Assembly (NCBI GenBank): GCA_019649035.1 | Contig: BMAT01003800.1 | Location: 83,421 to 113,990, forward strand | Reading direction: 5' to 3' | Length of the DNA: 30,570 nucleotides | DNA from: Elysia marginata | Lineage: Eukaryota; Mollusca; Gastropoda; Plakobranchidae | Shown: positions 21,980-30,570 of the stretch, one piece after another | Layout of the letters: each line of letters starts with the position of its first letter | Numbering within the stretch: position 1 is the first letter of the stretch | Translations under genes and position numbers: made by a program | Notes under the pieces: model-generated | Told to the model about the DNA's origin: nothing | Seen by the model: the letters and a program-made list of their open reading frames with translations, nothing else | The model's database searches: none

Positions 21980-24804
21980 AGCAACTAAAACTTGGGAAAC
22001 CCCGGTCTGGTTCGGATCCTTGGAGGGATTCTAGTTCTGACTCCGGTATTGGTCTTCCAAAATCTCCATCAAGTCAGGAAAACATAGAGAACAACAGAGT
22101 CAACAACGGCAGCGGTGCAAGAACTGGGTCTCCATCTCTCTCTCCAAAACTTATAGACCTAAGCCAGTACCTTTCTCAAAACAGCGTCAGCATCAATAAC
22201 TCTGGCAGTAACCAAAGCAACACAACAGAAGTTGATAGAGTTTCCTCTAACGGGAATCAGACAAAAACTTTGCCAGCATCAGAGGAACAAAGCGATACTT
22301 CTACACGCTATGTTACTGGTAAAGATTGGGTTAATAATAGTGAAACTTTAGACAACGAAGTTTTCTCGAGTGACCACAGAGCAAATAAAGCCGAGGATTT
22401 ACCTTTTATTATAAAAGTTGTCGATGAAGATGCGGAAGAGGATAATCCAGGAGACACAAGTTGCCAACCGAGATGCATAAGTGACGAGAGCAATGTACGG
22501 AGTGTTCTTGACCAGGTGAAAGCCAAACTTAGATCCAGGAGTGAAGGACTTGCTGCTCACGAGAAAGCTAGAAGTTCTACTCTTTCCACTGCAAATTCCC
22601 GCCCTGCATCCTTGACCCAGCCTGCAGTAACCTCGGATCTTAAATCTCCTGTTTCGCCGCAGCAGGTTTTCTTCCCCAGTGGCAAGCAAGTTCAAGACAG
22701 GCGAGGCTCCGAACGCTATAGAGAAATCCGAGATCATATACTAGGAAGTTCAATATCTCCATCCTCTAGCCAGGAGGCCCCTGAACATCCGCAAATACTA
22801 CATCAACAACAACAGCAGCAGCAACGACAACAACAGCACCATGAAGAACAGAAAAAACTACAAGAGCCTCATATAACTGAGCAGGTGGATCCAATATTCA
22901 AACCTCAAGGTGATAAGAGACGTCTCAGTAAAATTCCTGTTCCGACATGGAGAAGACGTAAGAACCTGTCGAAAACTCCGATAGACGAACAGGTAAACCG
23001 TGACGTCCATGATTTGGAGCCCAGACAGTTTTCAAGTAGGTCGTGTGTTGAAACTAGACACGTCTCACCCTCACTAGCCGCCAAATTCTCCGAGTTTAGA
23101 GATGACTTAGACAAAGAGGAAGAACTTCTTAAGCACGTCACAGAGCGTAAACATAGCAGCCTGCCCAACAGCAACAAGGATCCACTGCTTAGTGAGAGTC
23201 CACTTGTCAAATTTGTTGTGGTTGGAACTTCAAAACCACAAGAAGTCAACGTTATTGTCGATAGCAGTTTTGGTTGTATTGATGACTTAAGTTCTGGTGG
23301 CGTTGAAGATTTGTATACAGATCTGAAAGCAGAGATTTATCAATGGGCAGATGAGACGATTGATTTGCCTGTGAGTTCAACTGAACCTGCTGACCAACCT
23401 CTTGACAAAATAGCACCACCACCGCTAGAGTTTCGAGACGAAAGCAGTGTACAAGCAGAGACTCCAGCTTCCGTTAGCGTCCTTACACCCCCAGAAGCTT
23501 ATGATAATTTTCATGATGGAGACGTGATAGTTATTCCAGACACTTCCAACGATCTAACGACGCAAGAGCATGACAGAATAACCTTTGATAGGCCTAGTGA
23601 AGATAAAAGTGGAAATTCGGTAGACGGGAATATTAGTTTTAAGAAAACATCATCTATTAAAAGATCCCGTCCAGTCAGAAAGAGTGCGACAATATCCTAT
23701 AGCACCCGCGATAAAGGTCAACTGAATAGCATAGACGAATCGCAGGAGGGCGTTTCACCAGTTCCTAGAAAGAGGAAGAGTGGTTTCCTCGTTCCACGCA
23801 ACCAAGAGAATAGAGCGGAAGACAATGGAATGGAACCTGTTGAAAATATTGTGGTTCCACCACCTTCTGATTTTACTGACAGTTTAAGTTCTCATAAACC
23901 TGTCGATGATTACAAAGATCTAACATCAGCAAATGGATGTGTAAATAAAAGGTATAATGGCTCAGACACCCTTAATCTTCGCGAAAATATTGAAGAACCG
24001 AGTTCCACTTTGAATGACCCTGAAGAGAGTATAGGTATCGTTGACAGAAGTCAACCTGAAATATCTGAGGCAGAGACTCCCCAAGACAAGGCAGGTACCA
24101 CTTCTAGTGACAGCTCAGAGTTCTGGAAACGTCTAATCGCAGAACCTACAGAAACTCCTAAAGCGACTCCGTCTGGCCGAAGACCTTTACGATCCTCAGT
24201 TCCGGTTTTCGGAAATTACCCAAAAGCATCGCCGACTAATGCACCAGAAAGCGAGCAGGGCCCAGGAGCTTCTGTGACTGTGAAGAGGCGACATTCTGAC
24301 GTCAGCAACCGACCCAACATGGAGCAGCTGTTCAGTAGCCTGCTTGATGACCTAGACAAGGCTAGCCAATCAGAGAGTAACCCGTCTGACATGGAGCTCA
24401 GCGATGGAGAAGATGTTCTCACTCACAGTACTGATTCCAATACCAGCGGCAAACGCTCTGACATAGCGCCGGGTTCTACAATGTCACCGGTTGCAACAGA
24501 GGAAATAACAGAACCCTTAATCAATAACTTGACTGACATCATCAATGTCAAGGCAGATATACGCAAAGATCCACAGTGTGTCACAGGAAATATTGTTAAG
24601 GCCAACGGAAATTTCAGCAACAAAAATGAATTCAGCAGCATCAATGGGTGTGTTACAGAAGACGAGATAGTCCCTATCAGACGGTCTGCTCGAAACTCAG
24701 TTTTCCAAATGCCAGATGAGGTCGATGGGAAGGATCTGTATACAAAGGAGGATAGCGGCATTGAGCTTGGGGTTGAGGAAGCTGTGCGTGCTAAAGATGT
24801 GAAG
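21980..24804 (+). CDS. SMTN-like: Smoothelin-like gene, giant central exon C (disordered linker with poly-Q)
   Basis: Exon of 2825 bases: two bases complete the codon split with exon B (phase 1 to 2 is consistent), then 941 open codons. Acceptor is TTTCTACAG ending at 21979; donor is GTAAGC at 24805, phase 0. The first ATG- or TTG-type start would lie well inside, but the frame is open back to the acceptor and reads EQLKLGKPRSGSDPWRDSSS, so this is an internal exon. Content: Ser/Thr/Pro and acidic stretches typical of disorder; a Gln/His tract at about 22801-22850 (Q7, R, Q3, HH); basic clusters at about 22912-22980 (KRRLSK, WRRRKN), 23656-23682 (KRSRPVRKS) and 23764-23793 (PRKRKS); two PPxxF motifs at 23419-23433 and 23860-23874; and a leucine-rich acidic segment MEQLFSSLLDDLDKASQS near 24319. 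No enzymatic domain is seen. Smoothelins usually have a long variable linker between the N-terminal repeats and a C-terminal CH domain; this exon fits that place. The open frame runs on to 24996 only by reading a CT repeat as Ser-Leu, which I treat as intron. Confidence 0.85.
22801..22850 (+). repeat. Coding CAA/CAG repeat (poly-Gln tract)
   Basis: Mixed CAA/CAG codons within exon C encode Gln7-Arg-Gln3-His-His. The codon mix argues for a relatively stable tract. Confidence 0.9.
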
Positions 24805-24816
24805 GTAAGCGTTTTC

Positions 24817-24817
<1 letters not shown>

Positions 24818-24889
<72 letters not shown>

Positions 24890-24962
24890 ACTCTCTCTCT
24901 CTCTTTCTCTGTCTCTGTCTCTCTTTCTCTCCCTCTCTCTCTCTATATATATATATATATGT
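24818..24962 (+). repeat. CT microsatellite followed by TA repeats, next to the exon C donor
   Basis: Almost pure (CT)n from 14 bases after the donor, with CTTT and CTGT variants, then a TATATATA run at about 24943-24960. In RNA it is a CU tract. The reading frame of exon C stays open through it until 24996. Confidence 0.95.
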
Positions 24963-25555
24963 ATATAAATGTACCTACATATTTACCTATATGTAAACTA
25001 TCTATCCATCTCTTTCTTTCTCTCTTTCTATAGCACTCCCCCTCTTTCTGTTTACATTAATATCTTTATTTCTGTATCACTTGTTACTTTTTCTACATTC
25101 ATGGAAAACATAATGCGAGCGTATGTAATGGGTGTTAATGCATTGAAGAATCTGTCACTCTAGCTTAGAGGGGTAAAGGCGGAACGGTATTAATCAGCGA
25201 TCATTAGATTTTCGGGATATTTACAAGCCATTGGACATCAGTCTTATTTTACCAGTCTCCCCGAAACAAATACACATGTTTAGATTTATATGAATGGTGC
25301 TTGTGAGTATACTTTACCCCAAACTTCTGCTCGGTTTTGCAGCGGGCTTGGAGTCAAACTAACATACTCTCACAAACAACCAACACCGAATACCCGCAGC
25401 TGGCCACCAGTTTCACACCTAGAAACAATTTATACATTGCTTAAAAATTACTTTCATCCCCACAGGGGCGTAATTAACTAGAGAAAACACCCACTATTGT
25501 CAGTACTGTTGGTTAGAAAGCCATTCAATGTGACATTTGAGGACGACATTAACTA

Positions 25556-25556
25556 A

Positions 25557-25655
<99 letters not shown>

Positions 25656-25678
25656 AAGAAGAAGAAGAAGAAGAAGAA
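25556..25678 (+). repeat. Compound AAT and AAG trinucleotide array
   Basis: About 23 AAT/ATA units to about 25626, switching abruptly to about 17 AAG/GAA units. Apparent Ile then Arg homopolymer translation is an artefact. Confidence 0.95.
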
Positions 25679-25847
25679 TTTTGTTGTCAATTTCTAGTAT
25701 AATTTTTTTTTTATTTCGTAAGGAGAGAGGGTATCATGGAAAGCAAAATGTAAATGTCAGTGTGTGTGTGAGAGAGCGGATAAATAGATAAAGAGAAAAG
25801 GTAGGAGTGAGGAGTGTAGCGATAGTGATAAACAAGTAAACCTGTAG

Positions 25848-26008
25848 ATAGATAGCTAGATAGGTAGATAGAAAAGCAGACAGATATAATGGATAATTAG
25901 ATAAAGAGAGAGATATATATAGAAAGGTGGGTAAATAGGTAGATGGGTTAATAGGCAGGTAGATAGATAGATATATAGACAAACAGACAGGCAGACAGAC
26001 AGGCAGAC

Positions 26009-26057
<49 letters not shown>

Positions 26058-26058
26058 T

Positions 26059-26093
<35 letters not shown>

Positions 26094-26318
26094 TTATAGG
26101 TTTTAGGGTAGTATAACATAATTTGTAGAGTGCTTCAGGAACGTAATAATTGTCATATTTAAACTTATAAGTTATGGCAAGGCCCCACATTTCGGTAAAT
26201 ATGACAATAGATAGGTAGATTGATAGATAGGTAGATAAATAGATAGATAGATAAAAAGATAGAAAGATAAAAAGATAGACAGATAGATAGGTAGGTAGGT
26301 AGGAAGAGATATAGACAT

Positions 26319-26353
<35 letters not shown>

Positions 26354-26432
26354 TATAGATAGATAGATAGATCAATAGATAGATAGATAGATAAATAGGT
26401 AGGTAGGTAAGTAGAGAGATAGGTAGATAGAT
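25848..26432 (+). repeat. Two GATA-type microsatellite arrays around a short unique spacer
   Basis: TAGA/GATA units with GACA, GGTA and AATA variants at about 25848-26093 and 26208-26432. The spacer holds a 13-base inverted repeat, ATTGTCATATTTA at 26149-26161 and TAAATATGACAAT at 26196-26208. Confidence 0.9.
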
Positions 26433-26646
26433 AATAGAGTTCCATTATACAATAACCTAGCCATGAAATAGATATTAACCTTAATTTAAACAAGTTTGCT
26501 CCTTTTTTAACCTAAACAAATAATGACCCCAGCAGTGAAATGGTGTCCCTATAAAACAACTGGCTTCTACATTAATGTTAATTTTATGGAGGTTGTCTGA
26601 CCTCTCGCGGTCAACAGATACAAAAGATTAAAAAAAAAGAATCTAT

Positions 26647-26693
26647 ATTCAGTCCTACAAACTGTAAACTATTCAGTCCTACAAACTGTAAAC
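26647..26693 (+). repeat. Short tandem duplication, about 24-base unit, two copies
   Basis: ATTCAGTCCTACAAACTGTA followed by AACT is immediately repeated. No coding function seen. Confidence 0.85.
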
Positions 26694-27317
26694 ATAAAAA
26701 GGCAGAGTTGGTGCCTGTGGCTGTGATGATTTGTAGGGGAGGTCGGGGGATAGATGTAACAATTTGGTCTCGTTTTCTTCTCTGCTCTCGGGCGATGGCA
26801 CTTAACTGCAAGAAATAATGACAGCCAGCCATAATGACTCTTAAGCGTCGTTGGTGAGTGTGGATGTGTATACTTTTCAGTAATTTGCGATGAGCAATTT
26901 ATTGTTGTCACGAGAGGTTGCTGTAGGTATGAGTTTGTAGATCTTGTGGTTTTGCTATTCCAGATCTAACTGAAATGTGAAAATAATAGTGCAGTGGGTT
27001 TTTTCTGAGTTTTCCGGGAAGGCTAACAAAGTGTTACGAAATAGAAGTCCTGTGCAGAATACATGTTAAGATTTTTCAAAATATTATTATTGGTAGGTTC
27101 TCTTGTAAAATCTTAGAGTATAATGTTCGTTTAATCAGGGTAGTCTGCGCTCGTGAATTAGACCAAAAATGTGAGTATTTTGTCTTTTTACTTGTTAGTG
27201 ATGAATAGTTTTACAATATTTGTTTTTTTTATTTCTTCAGTACGGTTTACTTCGCGCTTTTGAAAATAGTTTTTCATGACCAACAAATTATAAATTTATA
27301 CTCTCCCTATTCTTATT

Positions 27318-27319
<2 letters not shown>

Positions 27320-27360
<41 letters not shown>

Positions 27361-27411
27361 GNNTCTCTCTCTTTCTTTCTTTCTCTCTCTCTTTCTTTCT
27401 CTCTCTCTCTC
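27320..27411 (+). repeat. TCTG then CT/TTTC array with two unresolved bases
   Basis: TCTG units to 27361, two N at 27362-27363, then CTCTTTCTTTC units. The Ns probably mark a gap or ambiguous repeat length. Confidence 0.95.
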
Positions 27412-27589
27412 AACTGCCAAGTATCCGTCTATCGTTTTCATAAGAATTTTCAAAGACAGTTTTGGTTCAATACAACATTTCATTTGCGCAGCTCAAACAA
27501 TTTCTGGTGAAATCTTACGGAGTGTTTAGTTATCGAAATATGTTTAATTTGGTTAACTGAAAGAGTTATGAAAACTAAAAGTTTGGGTA

Positions 27590-27655
27590 TTAGCGGATAG
27601 TTTAGTCGATAGAGCGCTCTCTGTGATCAAAGAATGTTTAAGTATGTTAGACACT
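27590..27655 (+). mobile_element. tRNA-like fragment (decayed tRNA or SINE)
   Basis: GCGGATAGTTTAGTCGATAG followed by AGCGC looks like a tRNA D-arm region (GGATAGCTCAGTCGGTAGAGC pattern). A weak B-box-like AATGTTTAAGTA follows at a tRNA-like distance. The acceptor and T arms do not pair, so a working tRNA is unlikely. Confidence 0.4.
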
Positions 27656-29332
27656 GTTTCGACTATTTCTCGATGTTGTTGACCCTCGTATGTGCAATTT
27701 TCAAGTTTAAAGTTTGAACGTCCGTTGTTATTGCACGTTATGGGAATCATTACATGTCCCATATGAGCAATAAAGAAATTGTGTTCTGTAAAAATAGTAA
27801 TTAATTTTCTCACTAGGCCTCGTTACTCTGATTTCCTCCCTATGCATTGCACATTTGAAGAATCTGGCTGTTGTGAACGCTTTTTTATAATAAAATTGAG
27901 GGATGGCTCACCTTTATAAATGTAAGACTTACGTACTAACCTTTTTCTCTTGGGAACTAGACGTGATATCTTTCTAAAAACAAAATAAGCTACAATAAAA
28001 AAAATAATATACTATTGTGAAATTTTTTGTAGATTATGGTGGTCTGTTAGGACAGTCTAAAACTTTATTGAACTTGATCATACCATAAACCCTGTTTAAA
28101 CGATTTAAAAGATTTATTCTAGGACCCACGAAATTGAGTGTCTTAAAGACTGCTTCACAATGCAATGAAAAAGTTAATATTTAAAAACTTGAAATAAAAT
28201 GGGAAAACTAACGCAGCCCAAAACATTGATGGTTCAGTCACAGTCTGCGTTTGCTATGGTTTTAAAACTGTAACTAAGTTTTGCGGAACTTGAGGAAAAA
28301 GACAAGAGTAGCTTAAGCTAAAAAGAATAAATTTCATTTTCGATGTGTTGTTAATTAAAGACACAACTCGCTACACCAAGTGTAAAAAGTAAAAGCTTAA
28401 TGGACACCATTGCGAACATTTAGAAGTCTGAGAACTATACATCTCTCTATCCTCTTCTTAGTTTCATACTTTTATGATCACATATTGTTGAATTTTACTG
28501 TCTGCTCGAGATTATTGTACAGCAGAATGAACTAATAACCAACCATTGTTTAAGCTTACACCTGAATAGGTTTGTGCTGATCTTAAACAACGCCCCACTC
28601 ATCCTACTCAGGAATATCATTGTACTTAAAGCTTGAATTAATCATAGCAGGCTCAGATACAGCCCAAAACTCACCACATCACGCTATCACTTAACTACGA
28701 GAGCTATTGCCCCCTACAGATCTATTACCATCTCCCCCAGGTGTTTCCTAAAGTTAGGTGTATCTAACCTACATGAAGACTTGTAAAGCAAAACATGCCT
28801 ACCAGCGTGAGCTTCATACAGTTTTGGTTTGCAAGGATAAAATGGTAAAAAGAGAAGGCACCCAAAAAGGATTAAAGGGTTATAGTAATGTGTAAATAGC
28901 AGGAGTAGCTATTCCAACGATGAAAAATATTTTTGTGGAATAAATGAAACGTATGATTTTGATGTTGCGAATTGTATGATCGAGGATTTTGTTTAGTTTT
29001 CTCAGCGTTATGGATGATCCTTAAAACTGAAGTCGTTTGTAAATTGGTAGGAAACGTTCGTTTAAACTGTAGTTTTTTTGGCATAGTGAGTACGCATGTA
29101 AGCCAACCCAAGAATCTAAATGAATAACTTCTTACACTAAGTGATACACGAGAGTCCATTTCTTAAAAAAAATCTACAGGAAACAAGACGAACCAACAAA
29201 GAGAGAAAAGACTTAAAATAGTCAACGCTCTATGGTACCGAGACCAGTTTCATTGAGTCTGTTTAACCCTTGGGCTATACTCAATATTGAACACTTTAAG
29301 ATCTGTTTGATTAATATCTTTCCCTTCTTCCC

Positions 29333-29337
<5 letters not shown>

Positions 29338-29417
<80 letters not shown>

Positions 29418-29480
29418 TTCTCTCTCTCAATCTATATATCTATCTATGTGTCTATCTATCTATATCTCTATTTCTTCTTT
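29338..29480 (+). repeat. CT microsatellite with CTAT tail
   Basis: Preceded by a C8 run at 29330, long (CT)n with TTTC interruptions, then CTATCTAT/TATATCTA units. Confidence 0.95.
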
Positions 29481-30570
29481 TTTCTGACTATCTGTCTACA
29501 TATCACTCTATCTTGGACGATATATAGCGTTTGTGATCAAAGTATAATAACTTGTTGACTTCTATATATACTGAAAATGAAATCATACTCAATTTGTCAA
29601 TTTTCTAAACATTCTTCAATCATCAAAAAATTGCCTCCCCTTACTTATTAATACAATACGCATTTCATCATAATTAAAGTTATGTTTTGACAAACAAACT
29701 TTCCGGTGTCATTTCGCAAAGGAAAATTAATCTAAATCTATGACTTCTGGACCTATTAAGAGCATATCTCTTAATGATTGGAAAACAAGTAACAATCAAC
29801 AGGTAAACAGACACACTAACAGTGAGGACAGAAACTTAATACGTCCTTTTTAAAAAGCTATGGGTTTACGTAGCTCCCAGTTACAGAAGGATCTCCTATG
29901 ATATTAATCCCGGTATTTGACAAGATCCCCAGGTAGTCGCAGCATGGGGGTCCAGCCACACACTCATCTGGCCAGCCAGATCAAAAATAATCATTTTCCA
30001 CCCGGGTGGATAAGCCAGACCACTTGATGGGACTCTGGGTCAGCTAAACCTGTCCTCGTGAAAGATATAAAGAAGTTTTTATAGGTGCTGCCACCCTCTA
30101 TAATAGTTCACTGGGTGCGCTGAGTTTTGGGTTTTCCCAAAGAATTAAGGGCAGGAATTATAGTTATGTTTTTGTTTGTTTTTTTCTTGTAAGAATTGTT
30201 GTGAATATAGAAGCTGTACGAATTACGGAAATGCTGCGTCTTGCTATCATAATGGCGTGCGCTCCCGGGAGTTCGAATAAAACTCTTTTGTGAAATGGAC
30301 CAATAAGACCCTTTTCACGTAAAATCATATTCATGCATAGCACAAGAGCTTTACTCTAACTTTCGGGAGAGTCAGCCATTTTGATAGCCAAAAGGCAATA
30401 TTACGATAATGTGCACAGCTCAATGTTATTTTTGTAGTTGTTGCTGCTGTAAATTTTGTTGTACTTTTTTCTATTAGCATCGTTGTTGATATTTATGGTT
30501 TCGTTGCTGCTGTAACTGCTGTTGTTGTAATTGTTGTCAATCTTTGTTTTCTTCCTCTTTCTCTTCTTCT

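Larger units (their letters stand above)
24805..30570 (+). other. Start of the next intron (3' exons outside the window)
   Basis: Begins with a good donor (GTAAGC) and continues to the window end without a convincing next exon. The family's CH domain is not seen in any frame. Contains CT/TA, AAT/AAG, GATA, TCTG/TTTC and CT arrays. The stretches 27820-29330 and 29520-30540 show nothing recognisable except scattered weak tRNA-like fragments. An acceptor-like site at 27223-27240 with a 12-codon phase-0 frame is discussed as a weak finding only. Confidence 0.6.

Noticed and set aside
22308-24761. Minus-strand open frames opposite exon C
   Set aside because: They are shadows of the strongly supported + strand exon.
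24805-24996. Continuation of the exon C protein as a Ser-Leu repeat tail
   Set aside because: It starts exactly at a consensus donor GTAAGC and is a CT microsatellite translation; kept only as an intron-retention possibility.
25734-26493. Minus-strand Tyr-Leu-Ser-Ile repeat proteins
   Set aside because: Translation artefacts of GATA arrays.
26881-26926. Possible 45-base microexon between TTTTCAG and GTATGA
   Set aside because: Phase does not match the phase-0 end of exon C, and the peptide is uninformative.
30227-30280. GAGTTCGAAT, B-box-like
   Set aside because: The distance to any A-box-like sequence is too short, and no body is visible.

Overview
This is an AT-rich eukaryotic nuclear window with long introns, spliceosomal junctions, abundant microsatellites, a tRNA-derived SINE, palindromic MITE-like repeats and a decayed mariner transposase. 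No prokaryotic gene organisation is seen. The SINE body (a 'CACC..TGTAAAATGGGTACC'-like stretch), the repeat style and the protein suggest an invertebrate metazoan, most plausibly a mollusc or another lophotrochozoan. That placement is inference, not proof.

Only one gene can be supported. It is on the + strand and has a smoothelin-family domain. Three internal exons join with consistent reading phase: 5746-5888, 7316-7391 and 21980-24804. Exons 1 and 2 together encode a smoothelin repeat, with the core LQKLLAQSASAEER followed by HRIRNAIRQLRQADIEQ across the junctions. Exon 3 is an unusually large 2.8 kb exon of 941 codons. It encodes a low-complexity, Ser/Pro/acidic linker with a poly-Q tract, basic clusters and two PPxxF motifs. 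The true N-terminus lies upstream of the window. A C-terminal calponin-homology domain, expected for this family, is not visible and would lie downstream.

Layout: 1-5745 is upstream intron or flank with little structure. 5746-7391 holds the two small smoothelin-domain exons. 7392-21979 is a 14.6 kb intron with GATA, AAT, CT, TTC and GAA microsatellites, a 136-bp near-perfect inverted repeat, a broken mariner remnant, a SINE, a small tandem duplication, a tandem pair of foldback MITE-like elements and a GC-richer island with clustered regulatory-type motifs (E-box pair, CRE, RFX X-box). 21980-24804 is the large exon. 24805-30570 is the next intron, which starts with a long CU tract 14 bases after the donor and contains further microsatellites, including two unresolved bases at 27362-27363.

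I did not find a convincing new biological system. The most interesting items are the two long hairpin-forming inverted repeats inside the transcribed intron, the motif-rich island near 20.1-20.3 kb, the CU-repeat next to the donor of the giant exon, and the paired PPxxF motifs in the linker.
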